Below, piece by piece: positions 1 through 10,425 of a stretch of 64,000 nucleotides of DNA. This DNA comes from Paenarthrobacter sp. A20. GTDB lineage: Bacteria; Actinomycetota; Actinomycetes; Actinomycetales; Micrococcaceae. The DNA is taken from contig NZ_JALJWH010000001.1 in assembly GCF_024168825.1 (NCBI RefSeq), forward strand, positions 3,720,001-3,784,000, read 5' to 3'. The notes under the pieces are model-generated. The model was not told the origin of the DNA. It saw only the letters and a program-made list of their open reading frames with translations, and did no database searches. The first letter of the stretch is position 1; each line of letters starts with the position of its first letter. The translations under genes were made by a program, and so were the position numbers.

Positions 1-1596
1 CGTTTGTTCCGGTCGGACGTCACGGGCTTGTTCTCCATCTACCCGGCGCCGGATGCCGGGAACCCGGAGCGCATCCTTCTGTACATCGGGCAAGGTGGCC
101 TGGGACTGCCGGACGAGTCCTATTACCGGGAGGAAAAGTTTACGGGCATTGTGGCCGCCTACGGCGAGTACATTGCCAGGTTGTTCACCCTCGCAGGCAT
201 CCCCGACGCACAGGCGGCCTCCACGCGCATTCTCGGCCTCGAAACTGTCCTGGCGTCGCATCACTGGGACAATGTGACGCTGAGGGATCCCCAGAAAACC
301 TACAACCTCAAGTCTGCCGATGAAGCCGCGAATATCTTCCCGTTGCTGGACACCTGGTTCGAAGCCGCGCGGGTTGAGCGGGACAAGCGTCATGAGATAG
401 TTGTCAGCACCCCGGACTTCTTCGCCGGCGCCGCGGGGTTGTTGGAGTCCGAGCCGCTGGAAACGTGGAAGGAATGGCTGACGCTCAGGGTTCTTAGCTC
501 GGCTGCCCCCTACCTTTCCTCAGAGTTCGTCGATACCAACTTCGATTTCTACGGCACCAAACTCAGCGGCACGCCCCAAAACAAGGAGCGTTGGAAGCGA
601 GGAGTTGCCGTTGTCGAGGCTGCGCTTGGCGAAGCCGTCGGACAAATCTACGTGGAGCGGCACTTCCCCGCCGGCCACAAAGCAAGGATGGAGACCCTCG
701 TCGCCAACCTGATCGAGGCTTACCGCGAGAGCATCTCCTCCCTGGACTGGATGGGCGAAGAAACCAAGAAGGAAGCCCTCAGGAAGCTGGAAGCCTTCCG
801 GCCAAAGATCGGTTTCCCGGAAAAATGGATCGACTATTCCGCCGTGGAAATCGATCCCAAAGACCTGCTGGGCAACGTGGAACGCGCCCATGATGCTGAC
901 GTCGACCGGCATCTGGACGAGATCGGCAAGCCCGTTGACCTGACCAAATGGCTCATGACACCTCAAACAGTCAACGCCTACTACCACCCCATGCTGAACG
1001 AGATCGTTTTTCCGGCCGCGATCCTCCAGCCGCCCTTCTTCAACGCAGACGCTGACGATGCTGTGAACTACGGCGGCATCGGGGCTGTGATCGGACACGA
1101 AATCGGACACGGGTTCGACGACCAAGGTTCCCAGTTCGATGGAAGCGGGGCACTGCGCAACTGGTGGACTGAGGAGGACCGGTCCGCATTCGAAGCTCTC
1201 ACGGCCAAGTTGGTGGCCCAGTACGACGCCCTCTCCCCCTACGCTGCACCCGACCATAAGGTCAACGGCAAACTGACCCTGGGCGAAAACATCGGCGACC
1301 TTGGCGGCCTGACGATTGCGTATAAGGCCTACCTCCTTAGCCTGGGCGACGCCGAGCCCGAGGTCATCGACGGCTTCACAGGCCAGCAGCGCTTCTTCAT
1401 GTCGTGGGCAGCCGGCTGGCGCCAAGTGATCCGCACAGAGGAAGCAATCCGACGGTTGGCCACGGATCCGCACTCCCCGAACGAGTTCCGCACCAATGCC
1501 ATCGCCCGCAACCTCGACGCTTTCCATGCAGCATTCGGTGTCAGTGCGACGGATGGTATGTGGATGGAATCGGAAGACCGCGTGAGCATCTGGTAG
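1..1596 (+). CDS. M13 family zinc metallopeptidase (neprilysin/PepO-like), 5' end missing
   Basis: Zinc endopeptidase of the M13 family, which cleaves oligopeptides. The frame is open from the first base of the window, so the N-terminal part (roughly 100-130 residues by comparison with the usual 650-680 aa) lies outside. The zinc-binding HEIGH motif is at 1096-1110, within the block VIGHEIGHGFDDQGSQFDG. The upstream substrate-binding NAYY motif and the downstream ENIGDLGG motif (third zinc ligand Glu and the catalytic-site Asp) are all present, so the visible part looks catalytically intact. No signal peptide can be judged because the start is absent. It converges on the LCP gene across a perfect hairpin at 1604-1641. 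Confidence 0.93.
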   Translation, partial: RLFRSDVTGLFSIYPAPDAGNPERILLYIGQGGLGLPDESYYREEKFTGIVAAYGEYIARLFTLAGIPDAQAASTRILGLETVLASHHWDNVTLRDPQKTYNLKSADEAANIFPLLDTWFEAARVERDKRHEIVVSTPDFFAGAAGLLESEPLETWKEWLTLRVLSSAAPYLSSEFVDTNFDFYGTKLSGTPQNKERWKRGVAVVEAALGEAVGQIYVERHFPAGHKARMETLVANLIEAYRESISSLDWMGEETKKEALRKLEAFRPKIGFPEKWIDYSAVEIDPKDLLGNVERAHDADVDRHLDEIGKPVDLTKWLMTPQTVNAYYHPMLNEIVFPAAILQPPFFNADADDAVNYGGIGAVIGHEIGHGFDDQGSQFDGSGALRNWWTEEDRSAFEALTAKLVAQYDALSPYAAPDHKVNGKLTLGENIGDLGGLTIAYKAYLLSLGDAEPEVIDGFTGQQRFFMSWAAGWRQVIRTEEAIRRLATDPHSPNEFRTNAIARNLDAFHAAFGVSATDGMWMESEDRVSIW

Positions 1597-1603
1597 GACA
1601 GGG

Positions 1604-1641
1604 ATGAGAGAGGCCGGGCCATGTGGCCCGGCCTCTCTCAT
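1604..1641. terminator. Bidirectional hairpin terminator between the M13 peptidase and LCP genes
   Basis: Perfect 17-bp inverted repeat (1604-1620 with 1625-1641) around an ATGT loop, lying between two convergent stop codons. There is no clear U-tract on either side, as is common in high-G+C actinobacteria. Its position suggests it serves both genes. Confidence 0.75.
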
Positions 1642-1664
1642 GCTCCAATGTTTTCCACGATCAG

Positions 1665-3224
1665 CTATTGATCGATGTACAGCGGATTTACCTGCTGGCA
1701 AACGGCCTCACTGGCTGTCTGATTCACCACGTCCGACGGAACCGACGCTGCGCCGTAGGCAGTACCCGTCCCGAAGTCCGTACCAACGTAAAGCTGGACT
1801 CCCGCTACTCCCGGCGCTTCTTGCACCTGGGCCGCCGGGATACCGTACAGAGTGGCGACGTCAGCTGCCACGTCGGCAAAGCCAGCCCCGTAGTAGAGCA
1901 CTGTCTGGTCCACGGGGTTCGCCAGATATGACACCGCCTGGGTAAATCCATTGCCCGTCAGCACAGCCATCAGTTCCTGGGCCCTCGCGGCAATGCCACT
2001 GCCGTTGGCAACCGCGACAGGCTGGATCGCCTTATCGTAGGCGGGGGCCGCGGGCGTGGTGGCTGTGGGCTGGGCCGCAGGGGTTTCCGTCGCGGCCGGT
2101 GAAGAGGTAGCACCGGGTGTCGTCAGGTCAAGGTCAGCGCGCAAAGCGGCGAAGAGTTGGGAAGCCTGGGGCTCAATGAGCTCGAGCCTGTTCGGATCAA
2201 CTGCTGCTGCTTGAGTCGGCACGGCGACGAACGCGACCTTGGACACATCAATGTCCTTCAACCGCCCACCGATGGTCAACAACGACGGCACGGACGCCAG
2301 CCCCTCATCCACAGTGAGGTTCTGCGTTACCACGTCTGCTATCTGCAGGAGTCTCTGGGGGTTGCCCAGGGTTCCTTCATCCTTGAGCTTCCTTGTCAGG
2401 GACGAAAGGAACGCCTGCTGTCCCTTGATGCGTCCAAGGTCGCCTCCGTCACCAAATGCGTGTCGGGTCCGCAGGAAGGCGAGGGCTTGTTCTCCCTCCA
2501 CCAGCGAGTCACCTTTGGGCAGGCGAAGCCGGGAGTCCGGGTCAAAGACGGGGTCGCTGACACACACATTGACGCCGCCGATAGCGTGGGACAACTCCTT
2601 GACGGCGTTGAAGTCCGCCATCATGAAGTGGTCGATTTCAAGGCCAGTCAGCTTGTTGATGGTATCCACCGCACAACCGATGCCGGCTTCTGCCATGGCC
2701 TCGTTGATCATGACGCCGCTGCGGGCGGGGAAGGTCTGGTTGTTGGTGTGGTCCGTACATTGGGGCACGTTCACCAAGAGGTCACGCGGGAAACTCATGA
2801 CGCTGACGCGCTTGTTGTCGGCTGAGATGTCCAGGAGCATCATCACATCGGAGTGACCGTAGCCCGTGGAATCCTCGGAGGTTCCGTACTCCGAGTTCTT
2901 TCCGTCACGGGTGTCAGAACCAAGGATAAGGATTTGCAGGCGGTCGGATTTGTCATTGGCCAGGGCCTCCCCGGAATCCCGGGACTCCCCGGCGCTCAAG
3001 GGTGCCTTGGTAATGTTGCTCTGCAGCCGGATGAACCAAAAAGCCGCAAAGGCAACACCGGCAACCAGGGCCACGGAAACCACGCCGGTAACAATCTTCA
3101 GCCAGAGCGGAAGTCCTTTGCGGACCTTCATATGGCGGGGAGTGCCCTCGGCATCCTCGCCATGGCGGGCCGCAACGGAGCCAGCGGTGCCGGTGCCCTG
3201 CGGGCGGGCGTCACGACGTCGCAC
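1665..3224 (-). CDS. LytR-CpsA-Psr (LCP) family cell-wall glycopolymer ligase
   Basis: Membrane-anchored phosphotransferase expected to attach lipid-linked polymers to peptidoglycan. A basic N-terminus (about 40 residues) is followed by one transmembrane helix (about residues 40-62), then an extracytoplasmic LCP domain. That domain shows the family motifs LILGSDTR, SDVMMLL, VMSFPRD and GEQALAFLRTRH with the conserved Arg/Asp residues that bind pyrophosphate. An Ala/Thr/Pro-rich linker leads to a C-terminal LytR_C domain starting near VAVANGSGIA. The far N-terminal start is uncertain; an internal Met-Lys-Val start just before the membrane helix is possible. The polymer it transfers cannot be told from sequence. 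Confidence 0.9.
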   Translation of the reverse strand: MRRRDARPQGTGTAGSVAARHGEDAEGTPRHMKVRKGLPLWLKIVTGVVSVALVAGVAFAAFWFIRLQSNITKAPLSAGESRDSGEALANDKSDRLQILILGSDTRDGKNSEYGTSEDSTGYGHSDVMMLLDISADNKRVSVMSFPRDLLVNVPQCTDHTNNQTFPARSGVMINEAMAEAGIGCAVDTINKLTGLEIDHFMMADFNAVKELSHAIGGVNVCVSDPVFDPDSRLRLPKGDSLVEGEQALAFLRTRHAFGDGGDLGRIKGQQAFLSSLTRKLKDEGTLGNPQRLLQIADVVTQNLTVDEGLASVPSLLTIGGRLKDIDVSKVAFVAVPTQAAAVDPNRLELIEPQASQLFAALRADLDLTTPGATSSPAATETPAAQPTATTPAAPAYDKAIQPVAVANGSGIAARAQELMAVLTGNGFTQAVSYLANPVDQTVLYYGAGFADVAADVATLYGIPAAQVQEAPGVAGVQLYVGTDFGTGTAYGAASVPSDVVNQTASEAVCQQVNPLYIDQ

Positions 3225-3329
3225 TATTCGGTTTACCTTTCCTCAAACACGTGGATTCCCGCCATCATAGTTGCCGATTCTGGGAAGTTCCTTATCGGGC
3301 CGAAGCCACGCCGGGACGTGTGACGCCGT

Positions 3330-4292
3330 TTAGAATCCGAGTTTGACCAATTGCTTGGGATCGCGCTGCCAGTCCTTGGCTACCTTGACGTGCAAATCAA
3401 GATAGATCCTGGTACCCAGCAGTGTCTCGATTCCCTTGCGCGCGTTGGTCCCCACTTCACGCAGCCGGCTTCCGCCCTTGCCGATGATGATGGCTTTCTG
3501 GGAAGGACGCTCAACGTACAGATTTACCCGCACATCCAATAGCGGGTTGTCTTCGGTTCGACCTTCGCGGGGAACGATCTCGTCCACCACCACGGCCAGG
3601 GAATGCGGAAGTTCGTCCCGGACACCCTCCAGGGCGGCCTCACGGATGAGTTCGGCAATCATGACCGCCTCGGGCTCGTCCGTCAATTCCCCATCGGGAT
3701 AAAGCGGCGGCGACGACGGCATATGGCTGATGAGTACGTCAGCGACCGTGGAGACCTGGAAGCCGTCGGCCGCGGAAACGGGAACGATGTCGGCCCACCC
3801 CTGCTCACCGAGGACCTCCCGCCCCAAAGCTGCCACGGCAAGCAACTGCTCAGTCAGCGCTTGACGGTCCACGAGGTCGGTTTTGGTCACCAGGGCCACG
3901 ATCGGCTTACGCCCCACGGCGGCCAGTTGCGCCGCAATGTATTTGTCGCCGGGGCCGATCTTTTCGTTCGCCGGCAGGCAGAATCCAATGGCGTCCACTT
4001 CGGCCAAGGTATCGGCCACGAGTTCGTTGAGGCGCTTACCCAACAGCGTACGGGGCCTGTGCAGGCCAGGGGTGTCTACCAGAATCAACTGCGCATCGTC
4101 GCGATGGACAATACCTCGGATGGTGTGACGAGTGGTCTGGGGCTTGGCTGAGGTGATGGCCACTTTCTGGCCGACCAAGGCGTTGGTCAGCGTCGACTTA
4201 CCGGCGTTCGGCCGGCCCACCAACACCGAGAAGCCTGCGTGGAAGCCGCCGAAATCATTATCGGCATCGAATTTCTTATTTTGCTTGCTCAC
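3330..4292 (-). CDS. era: GTPase Era
   Basis: Ribosome-associated GTPase needed for 16S rRNA maturation and 30S assembly. From the chosen GTG start the protein is 320 aa: G1 GRPNAGKS at residues 26-33, a TTRHTIRG switch region, G3 DTPG, G4 TKTD, and a C-terminal KH RNA-binding domain with [13 protein letters not shown]. The GTG at 4292 was preferred because AGGGAG lies 6 nt upstream; an ATG further upstream would bury the N-terminus deep in the neighbouring gene. It overlaps the 3' end of the CBS-domain gene by 17 nt, consistent with translational coupling in the phoH-ybeY-CBS-era operon. Confidence 0.95.
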   Translation of the reverse strand: MSKQNKKFDADNDFGGFHAGFSVLVGRPNAGKSTLTNALVGQKVAITSAKPQTTRHTIRGIVHRDDAQLILVDTPGLHRPRTLLGKRLNELVADTLAEVDAIGFCLPANEKIGPGDKYIAAQLAAVGRKPIVALVTKTDLVDRQALTEQLLAVAALGREVLGEQGWADIVPVSAADGFQVSTVADVLISHMPSSPPLYPDGELTDEPEAVMIAELIREAALEGVRDELPHSLAVVVDEIVPREGRTEDNPLLDVRVNLYVERPSQKAIIIGKGGSRLREVGTNARKGIETLLGTRIYLDLHVKVAKDWQRDPKQLVKLGF

Positions 4293-5607
4293 GTGGAACT
4301 CCCTGTTGCGTTGAGTCGGCGTCTTCGAGTAGGTCTTCAAAGTCAGTGTCTTCCTTTGGCATGGCTGCCGCAATGATATGGCTGACCCTGTTTCGGCGAC
4401 CCTCAAGCCTATCCGCCCTGAGTGATATTCCGTTCACCTCAACGGAGCTTCCTACAATCGGAACCTGGCCGAGGGCCTTGGCCAGGAGGCCACCCACGGT
4501 ATCGACCTCGTCGTCGTCGAGGTCGATGTCGAACAATTCACCCAGGTCATCAATGCTCATGCGGGCGCTGACCCGGAACGTGCCGTCTCCAAGGTCCACG
4601 GCTTCTTCCGCGGCGGCATCGTATTCATCAACGATTTCGCCCACGATTTCCTCGATAAGGTCTTCCAGGGTGACCAGCCCGGCGGTTCCGCCGTATTCGT
4701 CAATGACGATCGCCACGTGGGTTGATTCCTGCTGCAGTTCCCTGAGGAGGTCGCTCACGAGCTTGGATTCAGGGACGTAGCGGACGTCCCTGGCGAGGGA
4801 ATCAACGTCATGCGCCTGCAGCCCGGGTTCGCCGCGATGCATGGCCGCGGCTACATCCTTCAGGTAGAGAATTCCCCGGATTTGGTCCGTGTTCTCGCCA
4901 ATAACCGGAATCCTCGAATATCCGGAACGTAGAAAAAGACCCATGGCCGCCTCAAGGTCCGAGCCGGTACCGATGCTGACGATATCCGTGCGAGGGACCA
5001 TGACCGAACGCACCAACGTGTCGCCGAAGTCAAAGACCGAATGGATGAGCTCTGCTTCGTTGTCCTCGATCATGTCCGACTCAGCGGCACGATCCACGAA
5101 TTCCCGGAATTCTTCTTCGCTCACAAACGCGTCGTCGCCACTCGGGGCACCGGGAGCCACAGCTTGGCCAAGCGCCACGAGCCAGCCGGGGATGGGACCA
5201 AGAATCCAGCAGAGGAACCTGATCAACGGAGCTGTGAAACGTACGACGGGTCCGGAATGTGCACGGCCCAACTGCCTGGGCGAAACACCAACCAGGACAA
5301 AGCCGATCACGGCCATGATTCCGGTGGCCGCAAGGCCGGCTAGCCACACGTTGTCCAACAAGCTGTGCAGGACCACCGCAACGGCCACGGCAGCGGCCAT
5401 TTCGAACCACACACGCCAGAAGCGCAAGGCGCGCATATGCGCGATGGGGGCTTTGAGGATGCCACTTAGGGCTTTGCCCTTGCTGCGGACGATGGATTGT
5501 TCGGCCTCATGCCGGGGCAGGAAGTTGAAGGCGGCCTCGGCAGCAGTCAGCAAAGCGACGAAACTGAGGAAAACCAGTGCCATGCCGACCAGGATGATCC
5601 AGGTCAC
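4276..5607 (-). CDS. CNNM/HlyC-CorC family membrane protein with CBS pair
   Basis: 443-aa integral membrane protein of the hemolysin C/CorC/CNNM family, members of which are implicated in Mg2+/Co2+ transport or efflux. An N-terminal DUF21 domain with about four transmembrane helices (residues 1-150) is followed by a cytoplasmic CBS pair (around [10 protein letters not shown] and [23 protein letters not shown]) and a CorC/HlyC C-terminal domain. The GTG start overlaps the ybeY stop by 4 nt (GTGA). The gene sits between ybeY and era, its usual place in actinobacteria. The transported ion is not deducible. Confidence 0.9.
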   Translation of the reverse strand: MTWIILVGMALVFLSFVALLTAAEAAFNFLPRHEAEQSIVRSKGKALSGILKAPIAHMRALRFWRVWFEMAAAVAVAVVLHSLLDNVWLAGLAATGIMAVIGFVLVGVSPRQLGRAHSGPVVRFTAPLIRFLCWILGPIPGWLVALGQAVAPGAPSGDDAFVSEEEFREFVDRAAESDMIEDNEAELIHSVFDFGDTLVRSVMVPRTDIVSIGTGSDLEAAMGLFLRSGYSRIPVIGENTDQIRGILYLKDVAAAMHRGEPGLQAHDVDSLARDVRYVPESKLVSDLLRELQQESTHVAIVIDEYGGTAGLVTLEDLIEEIVGEIVDEYDAAAEEAVDLGDGTFRVSARMSIDDLGELFDIDLDDDEVDTVGGLLAKALGQVPIVGSSVEVNGISLRADRLEGRRNRVSHIIAAAMPKEDTDFEDLLEDADSTQQGVPREQAK

Positions 5608-6077
5608 TGCATGGTCTCCATGGGGGCATCCTTGCCCAGGAATTCAGACAGCAGTTCGCGCTGCAAACCGAACATCTCTTCTTTTTCTTCCGGCTCAGCA
5701 TGGTCGAACCCGAGAAGGTGAAGGATGCCATGGGTGGTCAGCAGCAGCATCTCGTCCTGGGTAGGATGTCCGGCGTTGCGTGCCTGAACCTCGGCCACTT
5801 GGGGGCAGATGGCGATGTCGCCCAACATGCCTTGCGGCGTGGGCTTGTCAGGGGTGCCCGGCGTCAGCTCGTCCATGGGCACCGACAAAACGTCTGTGGC
5901 CCCAGGCTCGTCCATGAGTTCGATATGCAGCTTCTCCATGGCGGGTTCATCAACCAGAAGAATTGAAAGCTCGGCCTGCGGATGGATGTACAGCCGCTCA
6001 AAGATGAACCGGGACAACGTCACCAGCTGGGCCTCGTCCACCGCCACGCCGGATTCGTTGTTGACTTCAATGCTCAT
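5604..6077 (-). CDS. ybeY: Endoribonuclease YbeY (rRNA maturation)
   Basis: 157-aa single-domain metalloendoribonuclease acting in 16S rRNA 3'-end processing and late ribosome quality control. The zinc motif HGILHLLGFDH (H-x3-H-x5-H) is intact near residues 115-125. The length is typical. The ATG overlaps the phoH stop by 4 nt (ATGA), and its own stop overlaps the next gene by 4 nt, so the operon is tightly coupled. Confidence 0.95.
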   Translation of the reverse strand: MSIEVNNESGVAVDEAQLVTLSRFIFERLYIHPQAELSILLVDEPAMEKLHIELMDEPGATDVLSVPMDELTPGTPDKPTPQGMLGDIAICPQVAEVQARNAGHPTQDEMLLLTTHGILHLLGFDHAEPEEKEEMFGLQRELLSEFLGKDAPMETMQ

Positions 6078-7156
6078 TTGCGTTCTCCACGTTTGTACTG
6101 TGTGCCGGCGGCGTCGGTGCGGTGCGCGTCATCCCATGTGCTGTAAGCGGAGACGATATCTGCGACCAGGCGGTGCCGTACCACGTCAGCCGCCTCAAGA
6201 ATGGAAAAGTTGACGTCATCGATGCCGCTGAGGATTTCGCGGACAATCCGCAGGCCCGACGTAGCACCCAGCGGAAGGTCGATCTGGGTGACGTCCCCGG
6301 TGACCACCATTTTGGAGCCGAACCCAAGACGCGTCAGGAACATCTTCATTTGTTCCGGAGTGGTGTTCTGGGCTTCATCGAGAATGATGAAGGCATCGTT
6401 CAGAGTTCGTCCGCGCATGTAGGCCAAAGGAGCCACCTCGATGGTCCCTGCAGCCATCAGCCGCGGAATGGACTCCGGATCCATCATGTCGTGCAAGGCA
6501 TCGTAAAGCGGGCGGAGATAGGGATCGATCTTGTCGCTCAACGTGCCGGGCAGGAACCCCAGCCGCTCCCCCGCTTCCACGGCAGGCCGCGTCAGGATAA
6601 TCCGGCTGACCTCCTTCATCTGGAGCGCCTGGACAGCCTTGGCCATGGCCAAGTACGTCTTACCCGTACCAGCTGGACCGATACCGAAAATCACGGTGTT
6701 TGCATCGATGGCATCCACGTAGTTCTTCTGGTTCAGCGTCTTGGGCCGGATGGTCTTGCCCCTGCTGGAAAGTATGTTGTGCGTCAGGACATCAGCAGGA
6801 TTCTGCACGGACTGGGTCCTCAACAAGGAGACGAGCTGCTGAAGGACATCCGGGGTGACCACGGTTCCCTTTGCCACGAGACCACGGACTTCTTCGAGAA
6901 GTCTCATGATCCGGGGGATGACGGTGGAAGGTCCCGTCATGGAGAGCTCGTTGCCGCGGACATGGAAATTGACGTCCTGGAACTGTTCCTCGATGTACCG
7001 CAGGGCTTCGTCGTGGCTGCCCAGCGAGTGAACCATCTGGTCGGAGTTATCGAACGTGACAACTTCCGTGCGCGTGCCCGGTAAGGTGTGCGGGAACTCG
7101 TTGGGCGGCTGGTTGCCGTTTCCGGTCCTGAGCCGCCCGTTCAAAGATTCACTCAT
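6074..7156 (-). CDS. PhoH-like ATPase
   Basis: 360-aa PhoH family P-loop ATPase, thought to act in RNA metabolism alongside YbeY. The Walker A motif GPAGTGKTYLA and a Walker B region (AFIILDEAQN) are clear, followed by VTGDVTQIDLP typical of the PhoH core. The N-terminal 130 residues include a KH-like segment seen in PhoH proteins of this type. It is first in a four-gene operon with ybeY, the CBS protein and era. Confidence 0.93.
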   Translation of the reverse strand: MSESLNGRLRTGNGNQPPNEFPHTLPGTRTEVVTFDNSDQMVHSLGSHDEALRYIEEQFQDVNFHVRGNELSMTGPSTVIPRIMRLLEEVRGLVAKGTVVTPDVLQQLVSLLRTQSVQNPADVLTHNILSSRGKTIRPKTLNQKNYVDAIDANTVIFGIGPAGTGKTYLAMAKAVQALQMKEVSRIILTRPAVEAGERLGFLPGTLSDKIDPYLRPLYDALHDMMDPESIPRLMAAGTIEVAPLAYMRGRTLNDAFIILDEAQNTTPEQMKMFLTRLGFGSKMVVTGDVTQIDLPLGATSGLRIVREILSGIDDVNFSILEAADVVRHRLVADIVSAYSTWDDAHRTDAAGTQYKRGERK

Positions 7157-7489
7157 AGTGCTGGCCGTCAGGCCTGTTCTCCTCCGGTTGGTCGTAATAA
7201 CGCCATCGATTCGACATCAGCGGTGGACTTTCAGCGACCGCATTGATGCCGGAATGTCTCCAATCCTACGCCAGCCCGGCCTGCGATGAACCTCAGCAGG
7301 CGGCCACGTTCCGGCGCGCATCGTGATTGCCGACTTTTTGTCTCAACTCTGCATCAAGCCGGTATCAATCACGTTTCAGTTGGCGCAGGTCCACGGAATC
7401 CCGGCCGCCCGCCGTCGGCAATGTGCCAAGCTGGCATAGCGGGTGGAACCACAACCCCGCACCCCAGCCGCTCCATGGCTCCCAAATAA
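7157..7489. other. Intergenic region between phoH and the GerMN lipoprotein gene
   Basis: 333 bp between divergent genes. It should hold the phoH operon promoter and the lipoprotein promoter, but I could not pick out convincing -10/-35 pairs. No repeat, RNA gene or coding segment stood out. Confidence 0.5.
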
Positions 7490-8455
7490 ATGCAGGGACA
7501 GGACAGGAAACCCATCAAGAAGTCAGCCAACAACGCTCCGGGCGTGCACAAGCGGACCAAGTCCGCTATCGCCGTGCCTGTGATGCTTGCTGCCCTCTTG
7601 CTGACTGGGTGCATTGCCAACGGCGAGAGCACCCAGGCCACATCCAGTCCGCCGCCTTTGACCATGCAGGATGCCCCGGCCAGCAACGCCCCGTTGGAGA
7701 CTACCCAGGCCTCAACCAAGATCCCGGTCTATTGGATTGGGCGTAGCAAGGAAGAGGTCTACCTCTACCGCGAGTTCAGGGATATCTCCGGCGACGGAAA
7801 CCCCGTGACCACGGCGCTGCGGATCATGATGGCGGAAAAGCCACTGGACCATGACTTCTTCACGCCATGGCAGGAACCGGCCAGCCTGGCCACGTCCATT
7901 TCAGGCAAGAACGTGATTACCGTCGACATTTCCCGCGACGCATTCAATTCGAACCTGGACGCCGGTATGGCGCAGCGGGCCATACAGCAGCTGGTGTATA
8001 CGGCGACAGCAGCGGCTTCGTCCTCGGGCCTCATCAATTCCGGACAGCAGATCCAGGTGGTCATCCTGGTTGACGGACACAAGGATTACATGGCGTTCGG
8101 GCAAATCCAGTTGGGTCAGCCCATGGCCCGCGATGCCTCCCTGGTGGCGCCTCTGTGGATCATCGATCCACAGGAAGACACCTCGATGCCCACAGGCTTG
8201 GTCAAGTTCAACGGGCGGAGCACCGACAGCTCCAAACCCATCGCGTGGCAGGTCCTGCAGGACAACGGCAAGGGCGAGAAGACAAGTCTGCTGACGGGTC
8301 AAACGAAAGCCACGGGCGAACCCGGACAGTACGGCCTCTTCACGTTCGGCGCCACACTCAAGGCCGGTCAGTACGAGGTACGTGTCTCGCAGGTCGACGA
8401 TGCTGGAAACACGATCGCGACAAGCACTGACACCCGGTTGTTCAGGGTCGGATAG
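7490..8455 (+). CDS. GerMN-domain lipoprotein
   Basis: 321-aa predicted exported lipoprotein. A charged N-terminus leads to a hydrophobic stretch and lipobox LLTGC with the lipidated Cys at residue 41 from the ATG. A GTG at codon 19 would give a more usual 22-residue signal peptide, and neither start has a good ribosome site. The mature part holds a GerMN domain (about residues 90-210, VYWIGRSKEEVYLYREF onward) and a C-terminal immunoglobulin-like Gmad2-type domain (about 230-320). Both are common in actinobacterial and spore-former surface proteins, with unknown ligands. It stands alone between phoH and convergent rsmE. Confidence 0.8.
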   Translation: MQGQDRKPIKKSANNAPGVHKRTKSAIAVPVMLAALLLTGCIANGESTQATSSPPPLTMQDAPASNAPLETTQASTKIPVYWIGRSKEEVYLYREFRDISGDGNPVTTALRIMMAEKPLDHDFFTPWQEPASLATSISGKNVITVDISRDAFNSNLDAGMAQRAIQQLVYTATAAASSSGLINSGQQIQVVILVDGHKDYMAFGQIQLGQPMARDASLVAPLWIIDPQEDTSMPTGLVKFNGRSTDSSKPIAWQVLQDNGKGEKTSLLTGQTKATGEPGQYGLFTFGATLKAGQYEVRVSQVDDAGNTIATSTDTRLFRVG

Positions 8456-8477
8456 CTCCTCAGGGTAGCCCGTCCGG

Positions 8478-9245
8478 CTACCAGCGACCCAGAATGTCGC
8501 TCGCAAGAACGACGGCGGCAGGTCCCGCCGTCGACGATCGCAGAACGTGATGACCCAACAGCGCCGTAACGGCCCCGGCGTCACTGAGCCGCGTTACTTC
8601 GCGGGGCGAGATTCCACCCTCCGGTCCTACGATCAGAAGTACTTCCCGGAACGTCCCGGTGTCCGGTCCACCCTGCAACACCTCGAGGACAGTCCTCAAC
8701 GGGTTTTTGGCGTCCTCGTGCAGGATGATGGCCAGGTCGGCGGCGGCGACTGCTTTGGCCAAGGCTCCGGTATCCACGATTGTCCGCACGTCCGGAATCC
8801 ATGCCCGCCGTGCTTGCTTGGCCGCGGCGGTTACCACAGACTGCCACTTCCCATGGGCTTTGGCGGCGCGGTCGCCCTTCCAGCGCACGATTGATCGCTC
8901 TGACTGCCACGGAATCACTGCGTCGATACCCAGCTCGGTGGCCGTCTCGATGGCAAGTTCATCGCGGTCACCCTTGGCCAAGGCTTGGACGAGCACCAAG
9001 CGGACGTCGGGCTGGTCCTCGAAGACAACATCGGAAGCAGTGACGGTCAGGCCGGCGGGCCCGGCGTCGGCGACCGTGCCGGTCAGCCGTGTGCCGGAAC
9101 CGTCGGCAATGTCAACGGGCTCCCCCACTGCCAGTCTCTTGACCGTGACGGCGTGCCGTGCTTCAGGCCCCTCCAGCACGAACGTGCCACCGGGACTTAC
9201 ATCGCCAAGACTCCCGGCCGGGGTGAAGAAAACGGGGTTGCTCAC
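8478..9245 (-). CDS. rsmE: 16S rRNA (uracil-1498-N3)-methyltransferase RsmE
   Basis: 255-aa SPOUT-class methyltransferase using SAM to methylate U1498 of 16S rRNA. An N-terminal PUA-like domain is followed by the knotted SPOUT domain with LLIVGPEGGISPREV and the C-terminal block LGHHVLRSSTAGPAA. It follows dnaJ by 2 nt as the last gene of the hrcA-dnaJ-rsmE transcript, the standard actinobacterial order. Confidence 0.95.
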   Translation of the reverse strand: MSNPVFFTPAGSLGDVSPGGTFVLEGPEARHAVTVKRLAVGEPVDIADGSGTRLTGTVADAGPAGLTVTASDVVFEDQPDVRLVLVQALAKGDRDELAIETATELGIDAVIPWQSERSIVRWKGDRAAKAHGKWQSVVTAAAKQARRAWIPDVRTIVDTGALAKAVAAADLAIILHEDAKNPLRTVLEVLQGGPDTGTFREVLLIVGPEGGISPREVTRLSDAGAVTALLGHHVLRSSTAGPAAVVLASDILGRW

Positions 9246-9247
9246 CG

Positions 9248-10375
9248 CTACAGGTTACCGAGCTTGTCACGCAGCTTTGCGAACATGCCGCCACTGGCCA
9301 CGAGTTTGCCTTCGGTGAACTGCTCCCCGCGAAGCTTGGCGAGCTGCTGCAACAATTCTTCCTGGGCGGGATCAAGCTTGCTCGGCGTTTCAACATGGAG
9401 GTGCACCTTGAGGTCTCCCCTGCCGTAACCGCGCAGGTGGGTGACGCCAAGGCCGCGGAGCGTGATGACCTCGCCCGACTGGGTTCCGGCCTTCACATCA
9501 ATGTCCTGTGCGCCATCGAACGTTTCCAGTTGCAGCTCAGTGCCCAGTGCAGCGGCTGTCATGGGCACGCTGAGGGTGGCGTGGAGGTCGTCGCCTTCGC
9601 GCATGAACATGGAATCGTTGTTGACCCGGATCTCCACGTACAGGTCGCCGGAGGGGCCGCCTGCGGGTCCTGCTTCGCCTTGGCCGGACAACTGGATACG
9701 CGTACCGGTCGCAACACCGGCGGGCACCTTGATGGTCAGGGAACGGCGGCTGCGGATGCGGCCCTGGCCGTTGCACTCGTTGCAGGGATCCTTGATGACC
9801 GTGCCGAAACCCTCACAAGATCCGCAAGGGGCCGTGGTCATGACCTGGCCAAGGATGGATCGGACGGCGCGCTGGACCTGGCCGCTGCCGCCACAAATGT
9901 CGCAACGTTCCGGATGGGTTCCCGGGCGGCAGCAGCTGCCGTCGCACGTAGGGCAGGTGACGGCAGTGTCTACTTCGAGCTTCTTGTTAACACCAAATAC
10001 GGCGTCCTTGAGGTCAATACGGACACTGATGAGGGCGTCTTGTCCGCGACGAACGCGGGAAGCCGGTCCACCGTGGCCGCCGCCGCCACCAAAGAAGGTG
10101 TCGAAGATGTCCTGGAACGCGAAGCCCTGGCCGGAGTAGCCACCGCCGAAGCCGTTGTCCGTTCCGTTCTCATTGCCGGTGGCATCGTAGACGCGACGCT
10201 TCTGGGGGTCCGACAGAACCTCGTAAGCATGGGTCACGGCCTTGAACTGCTCCGCGACATCCTCACCCGGATTTACGTCCGGGTGGAGTTTCCGCGCCAA
10301 CTTGCGGTACGCCTTTTTGATCTCTTCCCCGGTGGCTTCCGGCGAGACTCCCAAAACGTCATAGTGGCTGCTCAA
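9248..10375 (-). CDS. dnaJ: Molecular chaperone DnaJ (DnaJ2 type)
   Basis: 375-aa type I J-protein, the Hsp70 co-chaperone. The J domain has HPD in KLHPDVNPG (about residues 30-38). A Gly/Phe-rich linker ([15 protein letters not shown]) follows, then four zinc-finger repeats [24 protein letters not shown] and CNECNGQG. The first repeat ends in Cys rather than the usual Gly. Two C-terminal substrate-binding domains complete the protein. It is downstream of hrcA, so it probably falls under HrcA/CIRCE control. Confidence 0.96.
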   Translation of the reverse strand: MSSHYDVLGVSPEATGEEIKKAYRKLARKLHPDVNPGEDVAEQFKAVTHAYEVLSDPQKRRVYDATGNENGTDNGFGGGYSGQGFAFQDIFDTFFGGGGGHGGPASRVRRGQDALISVRIDLKDAVFGVNKKLEVDTAVTCPTCDGSCCRPGTHPERCDICGGSGQVQRAVRSILGQVMTTAPCGSCEGFGTVIKDPCNECNGQGRIRSRRSLTIKVPAGVATGTRIQLSGQGEAGPAGGPSGDLYVEIRVNNDSMFMREGDDLHATLSVPMTAAALGTELQLETFDGAQDIDVKAGTQSGEVITLRGLGVTHLRGYGRGDLKVHLHVETPSKLDPAQEELLQQLAKLRGEQFTEGKLVASGGMFAKLRDKLGNL

Positions 10376-10425
10376 AGTCGGTATCTCTTCCTTGTCGTAC
10401 TGCGGATGTTTCCTCGGGCCTGCGT